From assembly GCA_963812075.1 (NCBI GenBank), contig CAWETN010000007.1:310001-374000 (forward strand): a stretch of 64,000 nt of DNA. The letters run 5' to 3'. This document shows positions 53,343 to 61,884 of the stretch, one piece after another. Numbering within the stretch: the first letter of the stretch is position 1; each line of letters starts with the position of its first letter. The notes below the pieces were generated by a model. The model saw only the letters and a list, made by a program, of their open reading frames with translations, did not search any database and had not been told where the DNA came from. The stretch comes from JAMXLO01 sp963812075 (lineage in GTDB: Bacteria > Pseudomonadota > Alphaproteobacteria > Acetobacterales > Acetobacteraceae). The translations under genes and the position numbers were made by a program.

Positions 53343-55688
53343 TCAGGCGGCCGCCTTGGCGAACGTCGTCGGATACTCCTGTCCGAATGCGTCGAGGCGG
53401 CGCATCACCTCGTCCGATTGCCGGCGCATCTCCGCGGCATAACCCTCGGCGCCGGCAGAGTCGCCGACGCCGAGGGCGATGAGCACCCTTCGGCCGAGTT
53501 CGTGCACCGCCTCATGCGGCTGCCTGATCGCCTTGAAGGATCCAAGTGCCATCGCAGCGCTGTCGCATATGTCGTCGTACCACCGTCCAAGCCGGCAATG
53601 ATGCGGTGACGCCAGGGTATCGGGCGGCAGCTTCTCGCCGCGCGCCAGGATGTCCACCACGCGAGCGACGAAGGCGCAGTGGTCGTCCTTCGCCTTCTGC
53701 ATCAGCTCATCGACGCTGGCGAGGCTGATCCGGTCGGCTTCAGCCGTGGTCAGTCCATCGCCGGTAAATGCGATATGCACACCGTCGCCCGATTGCTCGA
53801 CGACCGTGCCGGTGACGCGCGCCGCGAAGCGAGGCGCTGCGATTTCAACCTGCTGACCGGGTGCGATCGACGCCTCGGTGATCGCGTGGCAGCCACGCTC
53901 GGAGACGTCGCGCAGCAGCGCCGCCTCCGAGCGACCCTGCGCTTCGATCGTCGCCTCGACGTAACAGGCGCGTCGCCGGTAGCGGCGACGGTCCACCTCG
54001 CTGGTGGCTGTGCGCACGATGTGCAGGACCGTCCGATGCAGGTCGTGCATCGCTGTGTCCAGCGCGACGATGTTTTCGCGCACCTCCAGCGCCTGCTGGC
54101 CGGTGTGTTCGGCTTCGCTCGACACCTCCTGCGTTCGGCTGGTCATTTCATTGGCGGCCGCGGCGGTTTCCGAGACGTTGCGGGCGATCTCACCGGTCGC
54201 GGTGCCCTGCTCCTCGACCGCCGCCGCGATCGAGCTGGAGATGGCATTGATCTCGCCGATCGTTCCTTCGATGCGTCCCACCGCATCGACCGACGCCGCG
54301 GTGGCGGAACGCACCTCGGCAATATGACGGCTGATCTCCTCGGTGGACCTGGCGGTCTGCGTCGCCAGCTGCTTCACCTCGCTGGCAACGACTGCGAAGC
54401 CCTTGCCGGCATCGCCGGCCCGGGCGGCCTCGATAGTGGCGTTCAGCGCCAGCAGATTGGTCCGTGCGGCGATCTCGCTGATCATGTCGGCGACGGTGCC
54501 GATGCGCGCCACCCGCTCATTCAGCGCACCGATCGTCTCGCGCGTCTCGCGGCCGGCCGCGACGGCGCGGCTGACGACGGCGCTGGATTGGCTGACCTGG
54601 TGGCCGATCTCGCGGATCGAGGCCGCCAGCTCTTCAGCTGCGCTGGCGACCGTCTGGGCATTGGCAAGGGCATGGGCGGCGGCAGTGGCAGCACTTCCGG
54701 CAGACGCACCCGTGCGGCCTGCCGAACTGGTCATGCTCGCGGCCGTCTCCGTCATCGTCGTCGTCCGGCGACCGATCTCGCCGAGCGCCTGCCGGGCCTC
54801 GCCCTCGATCATTTCGGCCATCCCCGCCAGTGCCGCCTGGCGGTTCGCGTCGGCCTGCTCCCGCTCCTGTTCGCGTTCGGCGGTCAGTGTCTTGGCGCGC
54901 TGCATGTACTCCTTGAATATCAGCACCGCGCCGGCCATGCCGCCGATCTCGTCACGCCGCCCGATACCCGGGATCTCGGCGTCCAGTGCTCCGTTGGCCA
55001 GGCGTTCCATCGCCGCCATCAGGCCCCGCAGGGAGCCGGCAATATCGCGGTCGATCAGCCAGGCTGCGAGCATGGTCGCCAGCAGGATCCCGCCGCCGAG
55101 GCCGGCTACCTTCCACAGCGCGGCATGGAATGCGGCGTCGAGATCGCTGGTGTAGGCGCCGGCATTGAGCACGAGATCCCACGGCGGGTACCGCAGCAGG
55201 TAGGCGACCTTGGGTTGCGCCGCCGTCTCTCCCGGCCTGGCGAACATGTAGGACACGAACCCATCGTTCGAGTTCCGCAGCGCCTGGCGCATCATATCCA
55301 CGAGCGGTGTTCCACTCGCGTCCTTCGCGGCGGACGGCTTGCCGTCGAGCTTCGCATCCGAACCATTCGCCATCATCACACCGTCGTCCAGGCGATACGC
55401 CACGACGTAGCCGGCGCCGGCGTCGAACCGGATCGCGTGTACCGCATCGCGGAACTGCCGGTACGCCTGTTCGCCGGTGATCAGGCGTGCGGCGACCTGG
55501 TCTTGCAGCGACTGGGCAACGCCCGCCGTCGCCTGTGCGATGCTGCGCAGTTTGTCGACGCGATCGTCGATCAGCCGCTGGCGCATCACGGACGAGGCCA
55601 CGCTGATCGAGGCGACTATCGCCAGGACCGACAGCCCCATCAGCAGGGCAAGCTTCGCATGCAGGCGGAGACGGCTGAGGATAGGCAT
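53343..55688 (-). CDS. Methyl-accepting chemotaxis protein with PilZ and CZB domains
   Basis: 781 residues. TM1 near 10-32, a Cache-type ligand domain (YVVAYRLDDGVMMANG, PWDLVLNAGAYTSDLDAAFH), TM2 near 192-212, HAMP, then the signalling domain with its tip AGDAGKGFAVVASEVKQLA. Unusually it continues with a PilZ domain, RRRYRRR...DVSERGCHA (RxxxR and DxSxxG, c-di-GMP binding), and then a CZB zinc-binding domain, with His of KDDHCAF, HHCRLGRWYDD and QPHEAVHELG. So it should combine a periplasmic signal with cytosolic c-di-GMP and zinc/redox input. Start at 55688 is standard. No chemotaxis kinase genes adjoin it. Confidence 0.92.
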   Translation of the reverse strand: MPILSRLRLHAKLALLMGLSVLAIVASISVASSVMRQRLIDDRVDKLRSIAQATAGVAQSLQDQVAARLITGEQAYRQFRDAVHAIRFDAGAGYVVAYRLDDGVMMANGSDAKLDGKPSAAKDASGTPLVDMMRQALRNSNDGFVSYMFARPGETAAQPKVAYLLRYPPWDLVLNAGAYTSDLDAAFHAALWKVAGLGGGILLATMLAAWLIDRDIAGSLRGLMAAMERLANGALDAEIPGIGRRDEIGGMAGAVLIFKEYMQRAKTLTAEREQEREQADANRQAALAGMAEMIEGEARQALGEIGRRTTTMTETAASMTSSAGRTGASAGSAATAAAHALANAQTVASAAEELAASIREIGHQVSQSSAVVSRAVAAGRETRETIGALNERVARIGTVADMISEIAARTNLLALNATIEAARAGDAGKGFAVVASEVKQLATQTARSTEEISRHIAEVRSATAASVDAVGRIEGTIGEINAISSSIAAAVEEQGTATGEIARNVSETAAAANEMTSRTQEVSSEAEHTGQQALEVRENIVALDTAMHDLHRTVLHIVRTATSEVDRRRYRRRACYVEATIEAQGRSEAALLRDVSERGCHAITEASIAPGQQVEIAAPRFAARVTGTVVEQSGDGVHIAFTGDGLTTAEADRISLASVDELMQKAKDDHCAFVARVVDILARGEKLPPDTLASPHHCRLGRWYDDICDSAAMALGSFKAIRQPHEAVHELGRRVLIALGVGDSAGAEGYAAEMRRQSDEVMRRLDAFGQEYPTTFAKAAA

Positions 55689-55753
55689 GGTGGTTCCCTC
55701 GCGGGACTGCGCGGCCTGGAACCTGCCTGGGTGGGATTAATTCCGGGTGAAGC

Positions 55754-56587
55754 TCAAGCCTTGGCGTGGCCGTTCGGCGGCACGCGTATCCCGAGCAGCT
55801 GGGCGGCCGCCTCGGCGACAGCAGGATCGAGCGGGCGTGGTTCCAGCGACACGCCCTTGGACAGCCGGTCGGCGATCACCCGCAGCGCGGCCAGCCGGCC
55901 GAATGGCTTGTTGTTGGCCGGGATCAGATGCCACGGCGCGCGTCGGGTGGAGGTCTTCTCGACCATGTCCTCGATCGCCGCCTCGTAATCGTCCCAGTGG
56001 CCGCGATTGCGGAAGTCCTCGTAGGAGAGCTTCCAGCGCTTCAGCGGATCGGTCAGCCGCGCGCGGAAGCGGCGCAGCTGCTCCTCGGGGGTGATGTGCA
56101 GGAACAGCTTCACCAGGCGCGTGCCGTCGGCGAGCAGCATGCGCTCGAAGTGGTTGATCTCGTCATAGGCGCGGTGCCATTCGTCGTGCGTGGCGAAGCC
56201 CTCGACCCGCTCTACCAGGACGCGCCCGTACCAGGAGCGGTCGAACACCACGATCTGGCCATGCTGCGGCAGCCGTTCCCAGAAGCGCTGCAGGTAGTGG
56301 AGGTGCTTCTCGCGCGTGTCCGGCGCGGCGGTGGCGTGCACCTTGAAGCTGCGTGGGTCGAGCGCCCAGCCCAGCCGGCGCACCACGCCGCCTTTGCCGG
56401 CGGTGTCCCAGCCCTCCAGCACAATCACCGCGCGGTGGGTGGTGCCGAGATAGGCCTGCTGCACGAATTGCAGGGTCTCCTGCATGTTCGCCAGCCGGCG
56501 CTCGTAATCGGCGAACTCCACCGTGGGGAAATGCTTGATGGAATGCAGATGCGGGCGACTGAGGGCAAGGAAGTCGTCGGATTTCAT
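55754..56587 (-). CDS. ppk2: Polyphosphate kinase 2
   Basis: 277-residue PPK2-family enzyme that moves phosphate between polyphosphate and nucleotides. Walker A is VLEGWDTAGKGGVVRRL, lid and Walker B region VVFDRSWYGRVLVERVEG with WKLSYEDFRNRGHWDDYE and STRRAPWHLIPANNKPFGRL, all typical of class-I/III PPK2. Start 56587 (MKSDDFLALSRP). It begins seven bases after the DUF2336 stop, likely one operon. Direction (NTP synthesis versus polyphosphate synthesis) cannot be read from sequence. Confidence 0.92.
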   Translation of the reverse strand: MKSDDFLALSRPHLHSIKHFPTVEFADYERRLANMQETLQFVQQAYLGTTHRAVIVLEGWDTAGKGGVVRRLGWALDPRSFKVHATAAPDTREKHLHYLQRFWERLPQHGQIVVFDRSWYGRVLVERVEGFATHDEWHRAYDEINHFERMLLADGTRLVKLFLHITPEEQLRRFRARLTDPLKRWKLSYEDFRNRGHWDDYEAAIEDMVEKTSTRRAPWHLIPANNKPFGRLAALRVIADRLSKGVSLEPRPLDPAVAEAAAQLLGIRVPPNGHAKA

Positions 56588-56594
56588 GGCCGGC

Positions 56595-57728
56595 TCAGTG
56601 CCTGTTCGCGGGGGCCGATTTGTCTCCAACCCGCAACACATCGCTCAGCTTGTCAAGCAGATAGTCGAGGTCCTCCTGCGGCAGATCCTCGAACTGCGTC
56701 AGGATTCGGGTGATGACGCGCGAACGGTAGCGCTCGTGGTCACGCTCGCCGCCGTCGAACTCGGTGCCGAGGACGACGCTCACCGCGACGCGGACGGCCG
56801 GCAGCAGGCGCGGCGGCATGCCAGCCTTTTCGTACAGCGAGGCCAGGCCGTTCGGTCCGGCGTCGTGCACCAGGATGCGCGCGTTGGCTACCGGCACCTT
56901 GGCCATCACCGCCATTGCCACCTCGAAGAACGCGAGGTCGCCCAGGCAAAGCGCGCGCATCGCCAGGAACGGCGTCAGCCGCTGGCTGCGGTGCATCTGC
57001 CGTACCAGCTGTTCCAGCTCCTGCTCGCTCGAGCCGAGGCTGAACTGCAGCGTGGCGTGCTCGCGGCCCTGCAGCACGATGTCGCTGGCGACCGAGACGG
57101 GCAGCTCGTGGTGCCGGACCAGATACGATTGCAGCCGCTCGGAGACCAGCACGACCAGCCTCTCGGCGATGCTCGCGGGCAGGTCGGAGCGGTGGACCAT
57201 GTTGGCCTTCACCCGTTCGCTGCCGGCGAAGCGGTCGATCGCGGTGCCCAGGCTGGCGGCGGTGATGCGGGCGCCCGTATTGCCCATCAGCGTCGCGACG
57301 GCGCTTTCGGCGGCCTGTGTCACCAGCGCGTCCGCGACAGGCTCGGAAACATCGGCCCGTCCGGCGATCGCCTCCTGTTTCGGCGCCGACCCCTTGCCCA
57401 CCAGGGCGACAAGGTCCGCATCGGTCAGCACCGGCGACTCAGCCAGGATCGGCAGCGCCACGGCCTCCACGTCCTCGGCGAGCCGCACCGCCACGTCGCG
57501 CGGCAGATGCCGCGCACTGCGCAGGCTCTGCGACAGCGCGCGCCGCACCATCAGCTCCACGTCCTTTGCCATGGCGCGGACGATGTCCTGGGCGATTGCC
57601 AGTTCGGCTTCGGTCAGCGACGTGCTGTCGATCTCGCGCGCCAGCTTGTCCGCCACCTCGGCACGCGCCGCGGGCGACGGCTCCGCCAGCAGACGAGCCA
57701 CGTCGGCCTGCGTAAGGGAGGATGCCAT
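56595..57728 (-). CDS. DUF2336-family protein
   Basis: 377 residues, helical, with HEAT-like segments: AELAIAQDIVRAMAKDVELMVRRALSQSLR, DVAVRLAEDVEAVALPIL, and the characteristic DUF2336 C-terminal pattern with MHRSQRLTPFLAMRALCLGDLAFFEVAMAVMA. The family is common in alphaproteobacteria and functionally uncharacterised, sometimes near signalling genes. Starts at 57728 and ends seven bases before PPK2, so a stress/phosphate signalling link is possible but is inference only. Confidence 0.85.
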   Translation of the reverse strand: MASSLTQADVARLLAEPSPAARAEVADKLAREIDSTSLTEAELAIAQDIVRAMAKDVELMVRRALSQSLRSARHLPRDVAVRLAEDVEAVALPILAESPVLTDADLVALVGKGSAPKQEAIAGRADVSEPVADALVTQAAESAVATLMGNTGARITAASLGTAIDRFAGSERVKANMVHRSDLPASIAERLVVLVSERLQSYLVRHHELPVSVASDIVLQGREHATLQFSLGSSEQELEQLVRQMHRSQRLTPFLAMRALCLGDLAFFEVAMAVMAKVPVANARILVHDAGPNGLASLYEKAGMPPRLLPAVRVAVSVVLGTEFDGGERDHERYRSRVITRILTQFEDLPQEDLDYLLDKLSDVLRVGDKSAPANRH

Positions 57729-57778
57729 GGCACCACACCATGGCGGGAAACCCTTGCGGGCCGGTTAAGGACCGGGCG

Positions 57779-58414
57779 CTACTGCCGCACGTAGCGCTTG
57801 GAGCGGAGTACCAGCATGTCGCGGAAATGCGGGCGCATGCGGGCGGTCCACGGCGTGTCGGCGGCTCTCTTCCAGGCCTCGCTGCGCGGCACGTCCAGGT
57901 TCGCCAGATGGTACAGCGCCAGGTACTTGCGCTCGCGATCCGGCTCGTTCGAGCAGAAGCGGCGGGCGCACAGCACGCCCGGCACCGCGCCCAACTGCGC
58001 CAGGTGCTCGGCGTTGTACCACTCGTTGAACTCCGGCTCGGCGGCCGGATCGACATTCATCGAGGCGACCAGCAGCCCGCCGGCGCCGGCCGGCGCGGCG
58101 AGGTCGCCCGGCACGATCTGGTCGCCGGTGAAGCGCATGATGCGGTGCGCCATGGCCGTGACGCGCCTGGTCCAGACAGATGAGTTCTCGTAGCCGATCG
58201 CCTTGTAGGGTGCGCTCTGCAGCACGCCGAGCGTGTCGAGGTCGTAGGTGGCGACGGCGACGTTGGGGTTCTCCTCGCTGATCCAGCGCTCGGCGTTGAG
58301 GAAGCCGGGGACGCGCAGGCGCTCCGGTATGTGCTCCAGGTCGTACCAGTCGTGGAACTCGTCGGCGTGCGTGTTGGTGAAATCGAACGACGCGAACAGC
58401 AGCCCCTTGGCCAT
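57779..58414 (-). CDS. EthD-like duplicated ferredoxin-like (dimeric alpha/beta barrel) protein
   Basis: 211 residues made of two related halves, each with the HDWYDLEHIPERLRVPGFLNAERW / FNEWYNAEHLAQLGAVPGVLCARRF pattern: W(Y)..EH......PG....RRF, as in EthD-like or DUF4286-type proteins. Such intramolecular duplications fold as one alpha/beta barrel, so a monomer could replace the usual dimer. The AGGAGGA site lies close before ATG at 58414. Divergent from the alcohol dehydrogenase. Function unknown; relatives act on or bind small hydrophobic or ether compounds. Confidence 0.7.
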   Translation of the reverse strand: MAKGLLFASFDFTNTHADEFHDWYDLEHIPERLRVPGFLNAERWISEENPNVAVATYDLDTLGVLQSAPYKAIGYENSSVWTRRVTAMAHRIMRFTGDQIVPGDLAAPAGAGGLLVASMNVDPAAEPEFNEWYNAEHLAQLGAVPGVLCARRFCSNEPDRERKYLALYHLANLDVPRSEAWKRAADTPWTARMRPHFRDMLVLRSKRYVRQ

Positions 58415-58551
58415 GTTTTCCTCCTATCGCGGATTGCGCCGATCCTGGCACGCGGCGGCGCGATGTGACCAGCGAGCGGGAGACCTGCAGCGGCTTTGCC
58501 TTTCCCTCCACCCGCGGTTAGCGTCCGCCGCAGCACGCGATGGAGGGAACC

Positions 58552-59640
58552 ATGAAGGCAGCCGTCTTCCACGAACCGCACCAGCCGCTCACCATCGAGG
58601 ACGTGGAGCACGCGCCGCTGAAGCGCCGCGAGGTGCTCGTGCGCACCGCCTTCGCCGGTCTCTGCCACTCCGATCTGCACTTCATGGAGGGGTTGTATCC
58701 GTTCCCCACCCCCTGCGTGCTGGGTCACGAGGCGGCCGGCGTGATCGAGGCGGTGGGCGACGATGTCACCTACGTGAAGCCGGGCGATCACGTCATCACC
58801 TGCCTCTCGGTGTTTTGCGGCGAGTGCGCGCAGTGCATGACCGGCCATCCGAACCTCTGCGAGAACACCGAGGTGAAACTGCTGCCGGGTGCGGCGCGCC
58901 GGCTCTCCTGGAAGGGCGCGGTGCTGAACCAGGCGATGAACCTTTCGGCCTTCGCCGAGAAGATGCTGGTGCACGAGCATGCCGTGGTGAAGGTGCGCGA
59001 CGACGTGCCGCTGGATCGCTGCGCGCTGGTGGGCTGCGGCGTGATGACCGGCGTCGGCGCGGTGTTCCATGCGGCCAAGGTGGAGCCGGGGTCCACCGTG
59101 GCGGTGATCGGCTGCGGCGGCATCGGGCTGTCGGCGGTGAACGGTGCGGCGATGGCGGGCGCCTCGCGCATCATCGCGATCGACACGGTCGCCACCAAGC
59201 TCGACGTGGCAAAGCAGATGGGCGCCACCGACACGATCAACGCGTCCAACGCCGACCCGGTGGAGATGGTGAAGGAGATGACCGGCGGCGGCGTGCCCTA
59301 CTCGTTCGAGGCGATCGGCACCAAGACCACGGCCGAGCAGTCGTTCCAGATGCTGCGTCCGGGCGGCACCGCGACGATCATCGGCATGATTCCGTTCGGC
59401 ACCAAGATCGAGCTACACGGCGCCGACTTCCTGCGCGACCGCAAGATCCAGGGCACCTCGATGGGCGGCAACCGCTTCCGCGTCGACATGCCGCGGCTGC
59501 TGGAGCTCTACGTGCAGGGCAAGCTGAAGCTCGACCACATGATCTCCGGGCATATCAAACTGGCGGAGATCAACGAGGGCTTCGCGCAGATGAAGCAGGG
59601 CACGATGGTGCGGCAGCTGATCGACTTCGCCGCCGGATAG
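58552..59640 (+). CDS. Zinc-dependent alcohol dehydrogenase, class III/NDMA-type MDR family
   Basis: 362-residue medium-chain dehydrogenase. Catalytic zinc: AGLCHSDLHF (Cys) and VLGHEAAGVIE (His); structural zinc: CGECAQCMTGHPNLCE (four Cys). NAD Rossmann motif AVIGCGGIGLSAVNGAAMAG, and the closing RLLELYVQGKLKLDHMISGHI. Resembles Zn-dependent aryl/alkyl alcohol or S-(hydroxymethyl)glutathione-type dehydrogenases of the Rxyl_3153 group; substrate open. GGAGGG site; ATG at 58552 used rather than 58540, which lies within the site. Confidence 0.92.
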   Translation: MKAAVFHEPHQPLTIEDVEHAPLKRREVLVRTAFAGLCHSDLHFMEGLYPFPTPCVLGHEAAGVIEAVGDDVTYVKPGDHVITCLSVFCGECAQCMTGHPNLCENTEVKLLPGAARRLSWKGAVLNQAMNLSAFAEKMLVHEHAVVKVRDDVPLDRCALVGCGVMTGVGAVFHAAKVEPGSTVAVIGCGGIGLSAVNGAAMAGASRIIAIDTVATKLDVAKQMGATDTINASNADPVEMVKEMTGGGVPYSFEAIGTKTTAEQSFQMLRPGGTATIIGMIPFGTKIELHGADFLRDRKIQGTSMGGNRFRVDMPRLLELYVQGKLKLDHMISGHIKLAEINEGFAQMKQGTMVRQLIDFAAG

Positions 59641-59804
59641 CGCCATCCCACTCGCCTGCCCACGACCGCGCATCCATGCCCTCATCGTGCCCGACCCGCG
59701 CCGCACGATGAAGGCACCCAGGTCTGCGTGCTTGCTACCCTGGCGCAACCGGCGCGCTGCACGCCCTCGCCTTCGGCCTCGTGCTCCGCGCGGCGGCCGC
59801 CTGA

Positions 59805-60167
59805 CTATTTGTCGGAGATCGCGGCAAATTCGTTCGTGAGGTCGAGTGGCGTGAGGTCGATCTGCCGCCCGAGCCCGACCAGAAAGACCACGAACAGGAG
59901 CGGCAGGAGCGGCACGAGGTGACTGCGGATGATCCAACCGATCACGCCGCGCGGCTCTGCGCCGCGAACCGCGCTTCTGTGCCAGCCGATGACGGTCGTC
60001 AGGAACAGGCAGCCGCCGGGCAGGGGCAGGGCGATGATCGCCAGCGTCTGCACGGTGACGTCGGGGAATCGCCCGAGCAGCGCGCAGGCCAGCACCAGCA
60101 GGCCGACCGAGATGACCGAGGTGGTCGTGGTGGCAATGAGCCTGACGCGTCGCCAGAACGGCAGCAT
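59805..60167 (-). CDS. Small membrane protein, three predicted helices
   Basis: 120 residues; hydrophobic segments LIATTTTSVISVGLLVLACALLG, VQTLAIIALPLPGGCLFLTTVIG and HLVPLLPLLFVVFLVGL. GGAGG five bases before ATG at 60167. No family is recognised. It reads leftwards, divergent from hisI across 315 bases. Confidence 0.6.
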   Translation of the reverse strand: MLPFWRRVRLIATTTTSVISVGLLVLACALLGRFPDVTVQTLAIIALPLPGGCLFLTTVIGWHRSAVRGAEPRGVIGWIIRSHLVPLLPLLFVVFLVGLGRQIDLTPLDLTNEFAAISDK

Positions 60168-60482
60168 GGAACCTCCGTTTCCCTTGCCGGGTGTGGCGCA
60201 TGGCGAGCGCCGGGAGCGCCACATAGCCGATGACTCGTTTTTAGATCGGAAAATTCCGGCTCCGTCGATCACGAACCGGTGAGAGGGGAACTGCACCGCC
60301 ACGACATCCAGGCCCGCTGCACCGGCCGAAGCCAGGCGCAGGTTCCAGGTGCCAACCGGCGGCAACCGATGCCTCGGCACGCACGTCGCCCCGGCGCGGG
60401 GAGTTTCGCGCCGCCAGCGGGAGGAGGCCGCCTCGGCCGGTGCATCTTCCTTTACAGGTTCCTCCACCCCAAAATGACAGCC
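60168..60482. other. Intergenic region between divergent genes, no gene seen
   Basis: 315 bases separate two divergent genes, so promoters for both should lie here. I see an A/T-richer patch at 60229-60258 (around gtttttagatcggaaaattcc) as the best candidate, no clear inverted repeat, no Zur-type palindrome, no tRNA and no small open frame with a ribosome site. Confidence 0.4.
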
Positions 60483-60881
60483 ATGAGCCAACCCGACATT
60501 CTGTCCGCCATCCGCTTCGACACCGCCGGTCTGGTCCCGGCCATCGCCCAGCAGCACGACACCGGCGAGGTGCTGATGCTCGCCTGGATGAACCGCTCGG
60601 CAGTGCAGGAGACGCTGGCCACGCGGCGGGTGTGCTACTTCAGCCGCAGCCGCAATGCGCTGTGGCGCAAGGGTGAGACGTCCGGTCAGGTGCAGCATCT
60701 GAAGGAGCTGCGGGTCGACTGCGACGGAGATACGCTGCTGCTGCTGGTCGATCAGGAGGGCGTTGCCTGCCACACCGGCCGCCGCAACTGCTTCTTCCGC
60801 GCGGTCCGCGACGGCGCGCTGGCGGAGATCGCCACACCGCTGGTTTCGCCGGAAAGCCTGTACGGCCTGCCGCATGGCTGA
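60483..60881 (+). CDS. hisI: Phosphoribosyl-AMP cyclohydrolase
   Basis: 132 residues; hydrolyses phosphoribosyl-AMP in histidine synthesis. MLAWMN, CYFSRSRNALWRKGETSG, then VDCDGDTLLLLVDQEG and ACHTGRRNCFF carry the three zinc-binding Cys and metal-binding Asp residues. Standalone form (no hisE fusion), common in Alphaproteobacteria. Starts at 60474 (MTAMSQPD) or 60483; no clear Shine-Dalgarno. Its stop overlaps the COG0523 GTPase start by eight bases, coupling both; the Cys ligands are all kept, so it is a normal zinc enzyme. Confidence 0.92.
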   Translation: MSQPDILSAIRFDTAGLVPAIAQQHDTGEVLMLAWMNRSAVQETLATRRVCYFSRSRNALWRKGETSGQVQHLKELRVDCDGDTLLLLVDQEGVACHTGRRNCFFRAVRDGALAEIATPLVSPESLYGLPHG

Positions 60882-61884
60882 TCCTGTCCCGGTGACGGTG
60901 CTCACCGGCTTCCTGGGTGCCGGCAAGACGACCGTGCTGAACCATCTGCTGCGTCAGCCCGCACTCTCCGGCACCGCGGTGCTGGTCAACGAATTCGGCG
61001 AGATCGGCCTCGACCACCTGCTGGTGGAGAAACTCGACGAGAACACCGTGCTGCTGAATGCCGGCTGCCTGTGCTGCACCGTGCGCGGCGATCTGTCGCG
61101 CGCTCTGGCGGAGCTGTTGCCGCGCGTCGCGGCGGGCGAGGTGCGGCGCGTGGTGATCGAGACCACGGGGCTGGCCGATCCCGCGCCGATCCTGGCGACG
61201 CTGATGAGCGACGCGGTCGCTGCGCGCGCGTATCGCCTGGACGGAATCGTCACCGTGGTGGACGCGGTGAACGGCATGACGCAGCTCGATGCGCAGCCCG
61301 AGGCGGTGCGCCAGGCTGCGGTCGCCGACCGCCTCGTTCTCAGCAAGACCGACCTCGCCGATCCGCCGGCGTTGCGCGAGCGCCTGCGGCGGCTGAACCC
61401 GAGCGCGCCTCTGCTCGCCGCGGTGCACGGCGGGGTGGATGCCGCGACTGTGCTGCATGCCGGGCTGTTCGATCCCGCCAGCAAGATCCCCGATGTGCGC
61501 GGCTGGCTGGACGCCGAGGCCTACGCGGACGGCGACCACGCTCAGCATCACGACCTGAACCGGCACGATGCGCGGATCGCCGCGTTCTGCCTGACCTACG
61601 ATGCGCCGTTGCATTGGGAGGGCGTGGCGACGTGGCTCGACATGCTGGTCGCGACGCGCGGTGAATCGTTGCTGCGGATCAAGGGCATCCTGAATGTCGC
61701 CGGCCAGGACCGCCCGGTGGCGCTCCACGGCGTGCAGCATCTGTTCCATCCGCCGACGCTGCTCGCGGCGTGGCCCGAAGGCGATCCGCGCACGTCGCGG
61801 CTGGTGTTCATCACCCGGGATCTGTCGCGCGACGTGATCGAGGAAGGGCTGCGGGCATTCAACGACGCCGCGTCACCTGGATGA
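60874..61884 (+). CDS. CobW/COG0523-family GTPase (metallochaperone-like)
   Basis: 336-residue G3E GTPase: VTVLTGFLGAGKTTVLN (Walker A), NEFGEIGLDH, the diagnostic GCLCCTVRGDL metal-binding CxCC, VVIETTGLADPAP, and LSKTDL for guanine. A His-rich loop, DGDHAQHHDLNRHD, precedes the C-terminal domain. COG0523 proteins insert or deliver metals, mostly zinc. Coupling to hisI, a zinc enzyme, hints at metal delivery to it or to a shared zinc-starvation regulon, but no Zur site is visible. Confidence 0.9.
   Translation: MADPVPVTVLTGFLGAGKTTVLNHLLRQPALSGTAVLVNEFGEIGLDHLLVEKLDENTVLLNAGCLCCTVRGDLSRALAELLPRVAAGEVRRVVIETTGLADPAPILATLMSDAVAARAYRLDGIVTVVDAVNGMTQLDAQPEAVRQAAVADRLVLSKTDLADPPALRERLRRLNPSAPLLAAVHGGVDAATVLHAGLFDPASKIPDVRGWLDAEAYADGDHAQHHDLNRHDARIAAFCLTYDAPLHWEGVATWLDMLVATRGESLLRIKGILNVAGQDRPVALHGVQHLFHPPTLLAAWPEGDPRTSRLVFITRDLSRDVIEEGLRAFNDAASPG

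Noticed and set aside
60168..60482. Zur box upstream of hisI/COG0523 operon
   Set aside because: No GATATGTTATAACATATC-like palindrome was found; zinc regulation is therefore unsupported by sequence.
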